Part shown: one piece after another, positions 46,787-59,651 of the stretch
Layout of the letters: each line of letters opens with the position of its first letter
How positions within the stretch are numbered: the first letter of the stretch is position 1
Translations under genes and position numbers: made by a program
Notes under the pieces: generated by a model
Told to the model about the DNA's origin: nothing
The model's input: only the letters and a program-made list of their open reading frames with translations
Database searches by the model: none
Assembly (NCBI GenBank): GCA_039111635.1
Contig: JBCAQO010000002.1
Coordinates: 2,790,001 to 2,854,000, forward strand
Direction: 5' to 3'
Length of the DNA: 64,000 nt
From: Heterobasidion occidentale
Taxonomy: Eukaryota > Basidiomycota > Agaricomycetes > Russulales > Bondarzewiaceae

Positions 46787-47384
46787 GATGGGACAGGGAG
46801 CACGAGAGGTGCACCAATACACGTGGTAGAGTTATAGTTATACATCCCGCAAGCATGACGTCGAGGGCTGAGCGCATGATCACAGCTGACCAGGAATGTC
46901 CCAAACGATAAGAGCCGACATAACCTCCTGAGCCAGCAAGACTAGACCCAGACAGGAGTTCGAGCTTCAAGGTTTGCTAGTTTATTGCGGCATAATCTGG
47001 TAGTGTGCCACGGCTCGTGAAAAATGGGAGCAGACAATTTGCGCAATGTTTTCAGAAGGGCAAAGGAAAGCAGGTTATGGTGAGACGAAGAGCGATATTG
47101 TACAGCGAGGTCGCAAGTGGAGAAGAGGAACATACCGGAAGAGGGAGGAAGGGGGATTCGTCCGGCAATTGCCGAGCTCGCCAATCACGCTTGCTCGTCA
47201 CCGTCGCCGACGTCAAGCACCGTCTCGAAGTTCCTAACTCAAAATTACAATCGTGAGTCGGTCAGGTTCCTTCACAAGATACACATCCCAGATTCATCGA
47301 CGTCCAAACGACTCCGAATATGATGGATGCGTTCCAGACGACCTTGATGTACTTCTGAATGCTAATCGTGACCATACGATGCAG
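46787..47384. promoter_or_regulatory. Divergent promoter region, DUF1264 / NAC-alpha
   Basis: No recognised coding sequence lies between the two divergent genes. The part near 47200-47384 may include a 5' leader intron of the NAC-alpha transcript. Confidence 0.35.
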
Positions 47385-48156
47385 ATGTCCGCCACGATTG
47401 AGGAAGTTCAGTCTGACCACTCCGAGCATGAACATGAGCATGATCACGATCATGATCATGAACACGACCATGAGGAGGATCCCACCTCTGCCGCTGCGCT
47501 CGAAAAGATTCAGTCGCGTTCAGAGCGTAAGGCCAGGAAGGCTCTCCTGAGCTTGGGTCTCAAGAAGGTCCCAGGCATCACGCGTGTAACTCTCCGGAGA
47601 CCTAAGAACGTACGTGATAACAGTTTGGATCTATAGTCATGTCAAACAACCTCTACTAACGCAGCGGTGGTCCTCTTAGTTCCTCTTCGTCATCGCATCT
47701 CCCGATGTGTACAAGTCCCAGAACAGCGATTGCTATATCGTGTTTGGTGAGGCCAAGGTACGTGTTTCAATACTAGCAGTCGCCTTGATACTGACAACAT
47801 CTCAGATGGAAGACATGAATGCCCAGGCACAGCTCAACGCAGCTCAGCAGCTCGCCCAAAGCGGAGGCTCTCTGCCTAACCTCGAAAACTCTGGCGCTGG
47901 TGGTGATGGAGATGACGATGACGATATCCCTGATTTGGAAGCACCAGAAGATGAGGGCCCCGTGGACGAGACTGGTATCGATCCCAAAGACATCGAGCTC
48001 GTCATGGCGCAGGTGAACTGCTCCCGAGCAAAAGCCGTCCGGGTATTGAAGGAGAGTGGAGGCGATCTCATCAATGCTAGTGCGTCTTTGGCATCTTGTT
48101 TTTCTTTATATATCGATTCTCATCACTCCTCTTTAGTCATGGCGGCCAGCGAGTGA
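47385..48156 (+). CDS. EGD2: Nascent polypeptide-associated complex subunit alpha
   Basis: Ribosome-bound chaperone subunit pairing with NAC-beta at the exit tunnel. The start is at 47385 ([20 protein letters not shown]). The N-terminal acidic region contains an alternating His-Asp/Glu run of about 20 residues. The ribosome-binding and NAC domain follows: [38 protein letters not shown] and [19 protein letters not shown]. An acidic linker comes next. The C-terminal UBA domain is [19 protein letters not shown] and [16 protein letters not shown], stop TGA at 48156. Introns split ASPDV and NAI|MAASE. Length and layout are normal for the family. Confidence 0.95.
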
Positions 48157-48351
48157 TCATTCGTTTTCGTGTTGTGTTCCGCAGCATCCCTTTGTATCAT
48201 CTTGCACATCAATCCATCAGTTCTGGGCTACCGGAAAGTCAGGTTTATACCTTCGATATCATTATGTGCAACATTTTTATGTCTGCGCACGATCGTATCC
48301 TTGTACGTCATCGCATCTAAGAGAATTATCATCAATTTAGATTACTATCAT

Positions 48352-49441
48352 TCATGTTTCCCATCGCCTCATCTCAACATAATAGTTCGACCTTTCCCAA
48401 CCACTTTGCACGACCTCTACGCCCTGAACATTTGCCTTGGGGTTGTTGTCAAATTCCAGCGATCTCGGGCCGACCTTCAATCCCATTTCTCGCGCTGCCG
48501 AGCAGGCAAGATCCAACAACTCTCCCTCTGCGAACATATGATAGTAGCGATCATACCGCGCTTGCTTCGGCTTTTCGGAGTCAGCCTCTTCGACTTGCTG
48601 GGACGTTGTTCCCAGTTGTACTTCTGACTTCCAAGATGTCCCCTTATCAGTTTTGATTCGAGGCTTGTTGTCGGTCAGCATCCAAGGAACGAAGACATCC
48701 TGTCCCTTTGCCATCGTAGTTGTGAGGTCTCGAGATTGGTGCGTTGGTATTGCCCTCTTCGAGAGTTCATCTTGTTCGATGGCCCACACGTAGACCAGAA
48801 TACGACCATGTTGAGAAGAAACACATTCCAGCAGTCGCTGCAGACGGATGATAAGCCTGTTTGAGAACTTAAAATGAGCACTGCCAAGACCTACCTGTAT
48901 AGCTGATTTACGACGTGAAGAGGTCGCCAGATGGTGTATTGTCGCTATTGATATCGCATAGTCCTATTTCAGCCGAATGCGCTCTTAACAGCAATTTTTT
49001 GCGAACAGATGGAGATGATCGTACGAACGCTCCCCGCCTCCATCCCTTCCCGAGAACGTCTCCCCAGATGACCTCTCTAATGGTACTATTGTCACCAGCG
49101 GTCCTTGCAGAATCAAGCAAGTTCCGACTTCTGTCGAGACCGATCGTCCATATACTGCCCGGGCGGTCAAGGGGAAGGGGAAGATATTTTCCATTTCCGG
49201 TGCCAGAATCAAGGCCCACCCATCCTGTGGGTATGTTATAGAGGAAGTTGGCAATGATAGGCCATGGCTGAAAAACAGTCGTTCAGGGGAAGACACACAT
49301 AGAGAAGGTAGTGCTCACTTTGTATCGAGTAGAGGAGAAATGAGAGGCAATCCGATCGTAGATTTCGTGCACATGCTTTGCCTCGTAGGTGGATGGGTCA
49401 GTGTCTACGACCGTTGTGATAACATTCGTGGATGGGGGCAT
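48352..49441 (-). CDS. TRM9: tRNA (uridine-34 carboxymethyl) methyltransferase Trm9
   Basis: AdoMet-dependent methyltransferase finishing mcm5U at the wobble position of certain tRNAs; it works with Trm112. The start is at 49441 (MPPSTNVITTVVDTDPSTYE). The family block EAKHVHEIYDRIASHFSSTRYKPW leads to the SAM-binding motif VGLDSGTGNGKYL. Then come TIGLDRSRNLLD, DYAISIATIHHLAT, RRKSAIQRLLECV, ILVYVWAIEQDE and VFVPWMLTD. The end block is RYYHMFAEGELLDLACSAA, and SNYYVEMRRWET closes the protein at 48352. The linker between VWAIEQ and VFVPW is the usual family insert. The gene lies tandem to ALG13. Confidence 0.92.
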
Positions 49442-49687
49442 TCTTTTGGTTTGGAGCAAAGTCCAACAAGTGTTCGACGGTCGAGAAGAAAGGTGCAACG
49501 CGCAATCCTACGTCACCAGTAGCGAGGTACTAGAATTGCTATTCAATTCACAAGATGTCCGTAACAAACGATGAGGGGATCTATTCAAGAGAGGTATGTG
49601 GACAGGTATGGACAGCGGTGGTGGTCGATGAAAAGGTCAGGACTGGGGACCCCACCACGGCCTCATCGAGCGCGATGTACATTCCTG

Positions 49688-50309
49688 TCAAACGTATCCC
49701 ATCTCTTGGTCCAAGAACCTACGAAACCGGCTGCCATCAAATTGGGGGAAAGGCGCCAACATGGATGCGTCGAAATCCAACACAGCCTGCGACAAACCGC
49801 TGAAAGTCCGTAGTTTGATTAATATCAGAAGGGCGCAAACCGGGAACATACGAACCTAACGGTGGAGGCCTTCAAGTGCCCAAGAGTACTTAGCGCATCG
49901 GCTAACTCCTCCTGATGGTTGTCGAGCAGGGTAGGGTTGGGCACAACGATGAGAGGTTTGCCTCTTCGTAGGACGTCTAATATAGTTCCAGAGCCTGCCA
50001 GCCATATGATTATTTTCGATCGTGACGAGCACAACGCTCACACTGACCAGCGTGGCTTATCACCAAGTCTGCTACATTGTAGTCCTCCTCCAAAGATGGC
50101 TTGAACCTCCACATCTCGACCTCCAGTCTATGTGTTTCGAAATTCCATAAAGTGTCACTGTTAGCATATCCTTCGATATGAGAATCGCCGCATTGTACGA
50201 CCAGTTTTAGATAGCCCTTCGAACGCAAGGCATGGAGGACGGGTTGTGAGAGAACGGCCTGCACTAGCGAGTCGAACTTCGTTGAACCGACCGTGACGAA
50301 GGCACGCAT
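49688..50309 (-). CDS. ALG13: UDP-GlcNAc transferase catalytic subunit Alg13
   Basis: Cytosolic catalytic subunit that pairs with membrane protein Alg14 to add the second GlcNAc to dolichyl-PP-GlcNAc. The start at 50309 gives [20 protein letters not shown]. The N-terminal half goes on with [15 protein letters not shown] and ADLVISHAG. After an intron come [20 protein letters not shown] and [13 protein letters not shown], the nucleotide-sugar-binding region. The last exons give [20 protein letters not shown] and the stop at 49688. Length is about 170 residues, as for the yeast enzyme. It is divergent from PRO3, with 148 bp between start codons. Confidence 0.92.
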
Positions 50310-50457
50310 TCACACTGCACTTGACTGGAAACCAAGCGCAGTCCTGAACCAGCCTCAATATGAGGGACCTACACAGTCAGCTCACGATGACTCGACACTC
50401 GTCTTCCGTTTTCCCGACCACCGTCGTCTCAAGTCTTCTAATCATCCACAGTTCAAA

Positions 50458-51680
50458 ATGGGCTACACGCTTTGTGTCTTAGGTCTGTCTACTGTCTATA
50501 CAATCATTGATTTCGACTGAGTAACAACACGGACAGGATGCGGCACCATGGGCATAGCTGTTACGTCTGGTGTCCTCGCCAGCTTGGACTCCCATAGCCC
50601 TCTTCAACCCAGCTTTCCTCACCAGAAGTGGGAGTCGCACACGCCGGGGACCTCTACTCCAGTCAGCGCCGCGGACGTGGACCCCTCCCTTCCCTCCCAT
50701 TTCATCGCCTGCGTGAAGCGAGAAGAAAGTGTGAAGAAGCTGGAGAAAATATTCGGGGCACTCGGAAGCCTCAGTTCTACCGTAGAGATCACGGCGGGAG
50801 ATAATCTCAACTCCATCAAGCGGTCTGATGTTGTCCTGCTCTGGTAGGATTTTCCAATCCTTCCCCTTTGCGATGCGGTGCTTACTATCGATCTAGTTGC
50901 AAGCCTCAGCTTGCTCATGGCATCTTGAGTGAACCGGGCATCAAGGACGCTCTCGAGGGGAAGCTCCTCATCAGCATTTTAGCCGGTGTGACCATCTCGC
51001 AGCTCACTGCGTGGGTCCTTCCCTCCACAAAAGTCATCCGCGCCATGCCCAACACGCCTTGCAAAGTGAGCAGTTACATCGCTTGTACTTCTTCAAACTT
51101 GATCTTGAGATCATCTTCGTCAGATCCGCGAAGGCATGACCGTCGTTTCAACCATCCCTCAATCCGAGACGGTCGAGCTTGACCGATCCATCATTCTCAA
51201 AATATTTTCATCCATTGGCCGCTGCCGTTTCCTCGATGAGAAGCATTTCGACGCATGCACAGCACTGTCAGGTTCCGGACCTGCTTTCGCATGTCTATTT
51301 CTTGAGGCTATGGCCGACGGAGGGGTTATGATGGGTCTTCCAAGGGCGGAAGCGCTTGAGCTCGCTGCACAGAGTACGTATTCTTTCATTCTCGTGTACG
51401 TTGTGGAACCTCATGTCAGGCGGGCCTCGATAGCCTTACAAGGTGCTGCACGCATGGCATTACAGCCCGGCATGCACCCAGCCCAGATCAAGGACACCGT
51501 CACCAGTGCGTGTTGTTTTATGTCATCTCTACAACCATCTCATCCTCTACATCAGCCCCCGGAGGATGCACGATCGCAGGTCTTCTCACATTGGAGGATG
51601 GTAGAACACGATCTACCATTGCTCGTGCCATCCAAGTGGCGACGGAACGAGCAAGTGAGTTAGGCCAGCCGGCCAAATGA
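50458..51680 (+). CDS. PRO3: Pyrroline-5-carboxylate reductase
   Basis: Last step of proline synthesis, NAD(P)H-dependent. The start is at 50458 (MGYTLCVL); after an intron GCGTMGIAVTSGVL completes the Rossmann nucleotide site. Further blocks are HFIACVKREESVKKLEKIFG, GKLLISILAGVTISQL, VIRAMPNTPC, REGMTVVSTIP, FDACTALSGSGPAFACLFLE and ALELAAQTLQGAARM. The end blocks are HPAQIKDTVTTPGGCTIAGL and RSTIARAIQVATERA. TGA is at 51678-51680. Each block lies on its own short exon joined by GT-AG introns. A family insert between the Rossmann fold and HFIACVK is Ser/Pro-rich. Confidence 0.94.
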
Positions 51681-52602
51681 TTACTGGTACCCATAATACA
51701 TAGTGCAAAACCTGTGTTGTATGTCTGAAGAAGGCTTGATGATACCACAACCTTCGAGGCATGGCCCTTGCCGTCTGGTCCGCGTCATCCTCCAGCAAGA
51801 TGTAACTATCATAGTTAAGTCAGAAGACGGCAATGATAAAGGCGCACAACGACGGGATGAGCAAATGACATCGCTAGGACGGGTGATAATGGCTTTCTTC
51901 TACTTACAATCGTCGGATGGCACGAGGCACAATGCGCAAAAATTGTCATTCTCATCAAACATGCGTGTAATTTGGGAAGATGTGTCCCCCATACCACCCC
52001 CGAACAATTCCTACTGTCAAGAATGCTCAGAGGCAAGAGGAATCATATAGAATACATCGATCTTGCTCCTATAAAATGAGAACATAGCGCATGGGTGTGG
52101 ACGCTGTCCAGAGTGTTGAGGAGCGATATCATACGAGATCAATCGAAAGGGCAAAATATGTTATCATGATGGACGCTAGCTAGTGAACGTTAGAACCAGC
52201 CCAATGAAAACACAGAAGATAAAACGCACCAATAGTTACATGGACGGTACAAGACAACTAGGATACACCATTGAAGCATGTCTCCTGCGTGTGAACCACC
52301 CTCACAACCTAAATCGCCAGGCGAAGGTAAGGGAGGCAAAAAAAAGCACAGGCCTCTCGACAAATGCGTTGATCGATCGAGGGGTATTCTTGCTCATAAG
52401 AATGGACAACTCTCCGTGGGATACCAGTGAGCCGTCAAAGTGACAGAGCGTTCGCCAAAGTTACAGAATGCACGCAAAACAAAGGGAAAGATGCAATAAC
52501 GAATTGTAGAATACAAACGGTAAGCCTGAAGATTCTTTGTTAGTACATTGGTTCAGAGGAAAGCAGAAAAAAAGGCTTACGATAGCTGGCCACGACCCCA
52601 TC
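51681..52602. other. Convergent intergenic region, no gene seen
   Basis: This stretch lies between the stops of PRO3 (+) and RPT3 (-). Open frames on both strands are low in quality and show no family motif. No tRNA or repeat was recognised. Confidence 0.45.
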
Positions 52603-54250
<1,648 letters not shown>

Positions 54251-54402
54251 TGCTGCAGCGGTATGTGGAGGTGTGGAGGTGCGCGGTACGTTCCATAGAC
54301 AACGCTGACGCGGCTTGGACGCGTCTTGCCGTGAGAATAAAGTACCGTATTGAGGTGAAGTCATCAAGCCTCGACAGCAGTGTCTTCTCCGCTTGCATCA
54401 CA

Positions 54403-55287
54403 ATGTCATCGGTCGTCAGTCCCCTCGACCAGCCTTCAAACTATAAGGACTCACAATCCCGCGTAGACCGTCAGAAACAACATGATTACCTCTCGAAGTC
54501 CTCAACACTTTACGTCTGTGCCTCATGATTGTTTGGCTGTAGCAGCTAACCGAACTTATATGTGCCTCTCAGATCGGCAATTTGAGCTTCTATACAACAG
54601 AGGAACAAATATACGATATATTCACAAAATGCGCCAGTCCGGAGGATGGAGGAGGCGTGAAGCGAATTATCATGGGCCTTGACCGCCACACCAGGTCTGT
54701 AGACAGCATGTATATGTCGTTTTATCCTGACCATGCTATCAGAACACCCTGTGGATTTTGCTTTGTCGAATTTTACACACATGCGGAAGCTCTAGCGTCT
54801 ATGCGATACATCAGCGGCACCAAGCTAGATGAGCGTATCATCCGTTGTGACCTTGATCTGGGCTACCGAGATGGTAGACAGTTTGGACGTGGAAAAAGTG
54901 GCGGACAAGTGCGTCGGTCCTTTCTTACCACTGTGACTGAATGGTAACCTTCGGTAGGTCCGAGACGAGCACAGACAAGACTATGACCCTGGGCGTGGAG
55001 GTTGGGGAGCGCAAGCCCAACGTCTGGAGATTGAACGAAGACGTGAAGTTGAAGAACGATACGCGGACACAGAACAGGGCGGTCCTGTTGCAGGTGGCGG
55101 AGAAGACTGGAAAGACCAAAACCCTGCTGCACCCACTCTCAAGCGTGGTCGCTCGCCTGAGGATGAGGGCGACAATGACCGACAGGTGAGTTCAAACTTC
55201 CAATGTCTGTTTTGAGTTTTTGCATCTGACCAATTCCCTCAGCGCGCACGGGTGGAAGAGCGTGATCTCGATACTGGCAGGATGTAA
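54403..55287 (+). CDS. CBC2: Nuclear cap-binding protein subunit 2 (CBP20)
   Basis: RRM protein that, with CBP80, binds the m7G cap of nascent transcripts. The start at 54403 gives [18 protein letters not shown]. The cap-binding N-terminus [20 protein letters not shown] contains RNP2. RNP1 reads [10 protein letters not shown] after the spliced LDRHTRT. Then come [19 protein letters not shown] and [20 protein letters not shown], the conserved C-terminal cap-contact segment. An Arg/Glu-rich tail ([12 protein letters not shown]) follows. It ends DLDTGRM with TAA at 55287. It is divergent from RPT3 with a 152-bp gap. Confidence 0.93.
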
Positions 55288-55432
55288 TCAGCCCATGCCC
55301 TATGCGCTTGTAATTTTAGTGGTCTGTAGCACTAATCAGACCTCTTTCGTTCCGGTTTGACCGGCCAACCATCTATATCTTCTCCAACATCATAACAATG
55401 AGTCTTGAGAAATGGAAGACAGTGAATCAAAA

Positions 55433-56279
55433 TCAATGCACTACTCGCGCCCGGATGATATACCTATCGCCCCACACGAGTGGTTCGAAAAATGTCATGT
55501 GTACGTTCCGTACCAGTCGGTAGGCCTCCGACATAGAATTCAGACGCACGAAGTGTCTTGAAGTCAGCTGGGTCCCGATCCTATCAATAATAACCATAAA
55601 CCTGAGGGTCAGGCAGCACACAAACAAGAGATTTCGCTACACGAAGAGACAACACTCACGCATCCAGTTTAGTGACTTGGCCCTCCCCGGGTGCCAACTT
55701 GTAACCCCGCAAGAACACGCGCATGGTATCCGTAGTCATTTTCCCTGGCATACCCCACACGACCACGCTCTTCCCCGTCTCCGTAATGCCCGCGCGGTAA
55801 CCGTCTCCAATGATGACGCCACGCTGTGATGCTTCCAAACGACCTCTGTCCCCGCGCGAACGGGGAGGAGGTCCCGTGGGCCCAGGCGTTCGGGAGGCGG
55901 TGACTGGGAATCCCAAGTGAGAGGCATTTCTAAGCTCGATGAGGGCACGATGCAGGTTGGTTTGAGTAGTAAACGTTAGGTAGGCGCTACCAGTTGGTAT
56001 GAACCGTTTATAATCTAGCTGGACTATGACAAAAATGGTCATTAGAGGAACACGCAGACGAAGCGTGGAGAATGTGATGCGCACTGTCTCTGACGTTTTC
56101 AGTTATGTTATACTTTGCCAACATCCTTCGGATGTCAGAAGGTAATGTGGTCCGTGTCAAACCATTGAGTTTCAGGTGAATTAATGATACTCCTTTGGCA
56201 CAGGATTGTCAGTGGATCTGTGCGTAGTACTGAGGTGACGACACTCACTGCTCCTGAAAGTATTCAGCCCAGATGACAT
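55433..56279 (-). CDS. RRM-type RNA-binding protein, possibly mitochondrial
   Basis: The start at 56279 gives MSSGLNTFRSS; after an intron follows a basic stretch. The fold segment runs SLIHLKLNGLTRTTLPSDIR, RMLAKYNI and QLDYKRFIPTGSAYLTF, as in an RRM. The middle is basic and Gly/Pro/Arg-rich (SRTPGPTGPPPRSR). A second unit reads TGKSVVVWGMPGKMTTDTMR and VFLRGYKLAPGEG. The last exon gives FMVIIDRIGTQLTSRHFVRL and ends IIRARVVH at 55433. The Ser/Arg-rich N-terminus without acidic residues suggests mitochondrial import (inference). I do not know the exact orthologue. Confidence 0.7.
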
Positions 56280-56580
56280 ATTGCACCAGCGACTATCCGC
56301 CGAATTTGGCTGGACCGATGGCCGAAGAAAACTCGCGCGACTTGGCCGGGAGCGGATGAACAGACAGTGACAACGGTGCAAGTTATTCAGTCAATTTACC
56401 TTCCACGACTTTACAGGAGCACGTGACCTCCAACGCGTGCCAGGCAGTTCAGGCAATGTTTAGGCTCAGTATATCATCGACATCTTTGGCGGCCCAATTT
56501 GCTCGGCGCTCGCGTCCACCAAACCTCAAACATACATCAAACGAAGACGAGCTTGTCAACCAGAATCATTCAATCTCAAG

Positions 56581-57596
56581 ATGACATCACGTCATGAACC
56601 TCGACGTCGGGAACGGAGCTGGGAAAGAGATGAAAGAGGCGGTGACAGAGACAGAAGTCGCTATTCCAGAGGTAGGGATGTCCGTGGCAGAAGTCGATCC
56701 CGTAGTCCACCTCGAAGAAGTGAACGCGACAGACGACCAGGTGCGTATTCAACTTATCAGGAGTCTATGCTCGATGTAATTGTCCAATATCCAGACAGGC
56801 GTGATGTCAGACGCGACTATGATGACAGAAGAGACAGAGGTAAAGACAAAGAGGGACGGGATGATAGGCGTAAGGATGACCGTGATATCCGAGATCACGA
56901 CAGAGACGATAGAAGGGACTCTGGACGGAGAGACGAGAGGGACAGACGGGACGTGGGCAGGGACAAGGATGGAGATCATGACAAGGACGGGAGGCAAAGG
57001 GAGAGGGACAGAGATGAGCGACCGAGGGATTCCCCTCCAGGGCCTAGGGATGCTCGAGAATCGGGGACTCGAGAAGTTACCATGAGGCCTCCTCCAGGTA
57101 AGTGAAGGCGCGCATGGCACATGTCATATTGACGAGTCTGTGTAGGTACCCTTAACGGCCTCGGACCATCTTCAACGGGAACTCCACAGGATACTCGTGG
57201 AATCGATGATGCAGGTGAGGAAGGAGAGGAGATGGATATCATTAATGAAGACGACAGTACCATGATGGCTATGATGGGTTTATCTGGGTTTGGCTCAACA
57301 AAAGTATGTCTCGCTCACCTGCTACTTGGTTCCTGTTGAAATAGTTTGTGTGACTCTGATCATGTCAGGGTAAACAAATTGGAGGGAATCAAGAGGGTTC
57401 CGCGGACATCAAGAAGATGCGAACATGGCGCCAGTACATGAACAGGTTCGTCTGTCCTCGGTTTTGCTGCCACAACTCTTCATGATATGAACTGTTCAAA
57501 GGCGGGGTGGATTCAATCGCCCTCTCGACAGAGTGAAGGTAAGCCAGTTCATGACCCCATGATGCTCGGAGCCCTGACATCCTTCGAATACAGTGA
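56581..57596 (+). CDS. SNRNP27: U4/U6.U5 tri-snRNP 27 kDa protein
   Basis: Splicing factor of the tri-snRNP. The N-terminal two thirds is an RS/RD/RE mixed-charge region (MTSRHEPRRRERSWERDERG, many DRRD and RDKD repeats). The family domain is at the C-terminus: EEMDIINEDDSTMMAMMGLS, GFGSTKGKQIGGNQEGS, IKKMRTWRQYMNRRGGFNRP and LDRVK. After the intron GTAAGC...TACAG the stop is TGA at 57594-57596; if that intron is retained the protein gains six residues. Introns split the domain, and all keep frame. Confidence 0.92.
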
Positions 57597-58142
57597 AACA
57601 CGACGCCCAATCTTTCCCTGTTTACCTTCGCGTTTTGTATGTGGTTGACTGCGGCTTCAGTTGAGTCTCGTTTGGCATCTTCGCATGAAAATGTTTGTAG
57701 TGATTTTAAAGTCAAGTTAGACCCCATGGAGCACCCGCGTAATGAATTCAGTGCTCCTTCCGTGACTGACGAGCTTCGCTATCCAACGTGACTCACCTAC
57801 AACTTGAGATCAAGGATGGTTTCGTTCGTTCTTCGGAGGAGAATTAGCAGCACCCCCAAACACAGATAAGGTTGAATGCTCTGAAACTTAAGCGCACAGA
57901 TTACCTGGGGCTTCAAAATTTACGGCATACATTCGACACAACAACAAATTGGCTACTTGGTAAGAAATCATGATATTCGGTACATCGACACAGAATAAGA
58001 GAATTGAAAAAGCAGAACGAAAACGACAGAAACACATCAGAATCTGAAACGTGGATAGGAGTCGTGCGTATGGCGTCGACGTCGGAAGATCTGAGGCAGA
58101 CAAATGATCCTGTCGACCTTCCTTTACCCTCCGACGTCGAAC
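57597..58142. other. Convergent intergenic region, no gene seen
   Basis: This stretch lies between the 3' ends of SNRNP27 (+) and eIF1 (-). No coding or RNA feature was recognised. Confidence 0.45.
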
Positions 58143-58713
58143 TCAGAAGCCGTGCACCTTGATGGTGGCCCTGGGGATACCTTCTTCAGTAAGGAAGGAG
58201 AATATCTTGGCCCGCTGATCACCCTGGAGCTGGATGACTTGGCCCATCTCTTCATCCTCGACGAGGGTGCCGTTGCAAGCGAATTCCTAGAGAGAGTACG
58301 TTAGGTGCTTTCGACGACGATATGGAATGATATAAGGAGTATGATGATGAGGGAATCACAATACCTTCTTGAATGCCTTCAGGAGCTTCTTAGCGTCGTA
58401 CTCTGTAGAGCTAGGCATCAGACGTGCCCTTCGGACGAATGAATGCGACGAGAAAAAAAACTTACCCTTTGGCAGGCCCTGCAACGTCGTCAGCGTTTTA
58501 CGCCCATTCCGCTGTTGGATACGGATATGGATGTAATTAGACTGCGACCCGACATCCAAGCTTGCGCCAAGAGGGTCGGCCTCGTCGGCGAACGGGTCTG
58601 TAGGGCATGAAAAGCACCGCGATCAGCTTTGTGATATGGTGTCCCTCTCTCACGGTACCGCTCCAAGAGAAGATAAGGTGCGCACCAAAGGTGGTAAGGT
58701 TCTGCACGCTCAT
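58143..58713 (-). CDS. SUI1: Translation initiation factor eIF1
   Basis: Small factor on the 40S subunit that guards start-codon choice. The start at 58713 gives MSVQNLTTFDPFADE, the first exon ending after TTF. The SUI1 domain is YIHIRIQQRNGRKTLTTLQG, YDAKKLLKAFKKEFACNGTL, GQVIQLQGDQRAKIFSFL and IPRATIKVHGF. TGA is at 58143. Length is about 112 residues, normal. Four exons with short GT-AG introns. Confidence 0.96.
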
Positions 58714-58900
58714 GCAACGAGAGGAAACAAGGATAAGAAACTGAGTGGGGGTTGAGTTCTGTATGGGAGACAAGATGGTGGACGTTCGAATGAAGCGATG
58801 TGAGAACTCGGAGTCGCCTATTTATCGAGCGCCACAGCTTCAGTCAGAAGCTCAATTATGTCAGCGAATTATCTTGTCGAGTCGTCCACTTCACTCCACG

Positions 58901-59596
58901 ATGTCCGGCAATGGCTCTGCACCCTCGACGAAAAGGAAGCTGCCTCCGACATTCCAGCATCTCCCAGAGCATCAAGGTAGGTCTCTTTACTCAAATTTTC
59001 CAAGCAGCATAGGATGACCTTTCTGCGCAGGAAAAAAGCTGAAAAAGCTGTGGGTCGAGAAGCAAAAAATCAAGAGCAAATGGAAAGCAGAGAAACGGAA
59101 GGAAGGCATTGTGACCAACAGAGATGTTTCAGCTCTTATAAAAAGAGATGACCGAGACACCAATGCGAACGGCGAGGAAGAAGTCGAGGAAGAGCAGAGT
59201 CGGTCAGACGACATAAGCTCTGATGAAGACGAGGAAAAACCTTCAGCATCTGAATCCATGTCAGTCATAAGCCGCGACAAGGATGCGCAGGCCGAGGATC
59301 AGAACAAACCCTCGCTACGCGAGCTCGAGAGACAAGCATATTCACGTTCCTCTCTTCATCATCATAAATCCGATCCCTTGCATCGGAGAGGTCGTGGACA
59401 GGTATCAAGGTCAGAGGGCAGGGGAGGTGGGAGAGGGAGAGGCGGGAGAGGGAGAGGTGGGGGAAGGGGAAGGGGAGCCGACGGCGGACGAGACAGGGAA
59501 AGCGGAAGAGGCGGGAGAGGGAGAGCGGGAGGACAGCCCGACATGCGCCTGAGAATGTCTGCGATGTTGGAGAGAATCAAGCGAGATTATTCTTGA
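58901..59596 (+). CDS. Basic GR-rich protein, probably nucleolar
   Basis: I do not recognise the family with confidence. The start at 58901 gives MSGNGSAPSTKRKLPPTFQH. One intron follows (codon for G in HQG|KK). The protein has a Lys-rich helix (KKLKKLWVEKQKIKSKWKAE), an acidic middle (ANGEEEVEEEQSRSDD) and LRELERQAYSRSSLHHHK. A GRGG/GRGR repeat run at 59400-59520 leads to the end block PDMRLRMSAMLERIKRDYS, stop at 59596. The GR repeats suggest RNA binding, and the charged helix resembles small rRNA-processing factors such as Fyv7 or Efg1, but I see no decisive motif. It is divergent from eIF1 (187 bp between starts). Confidence 0.7.
59400..59520 (+). repeat. GRGG/GRGR-coding repeat run
   Basis: Purine-rich tandem units (GGGAGAGGGAGAGG and variants) code for repeated Gly-Arg within the basic protein gene. 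It is a candidate for length variation between strains. Confidence 0.6.
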
Positions 59597-59651
59597 AGCA
59601 CAGGTGGAATCAGGTATGTATCATGGTTTTAAATTACAGACGCAGATACAT

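Noticed and set aside
51703..52050. Plus-strand frame after PRO3
   Set aside because: No homology, overlaps an equally good minus frame, lies in the 3' region.
59283..59580. Gly/Glu-rich and Pro/Leu-rich frames over the GR repeat
   Set aside because: Alternative-frame readings of the same purine repeat.
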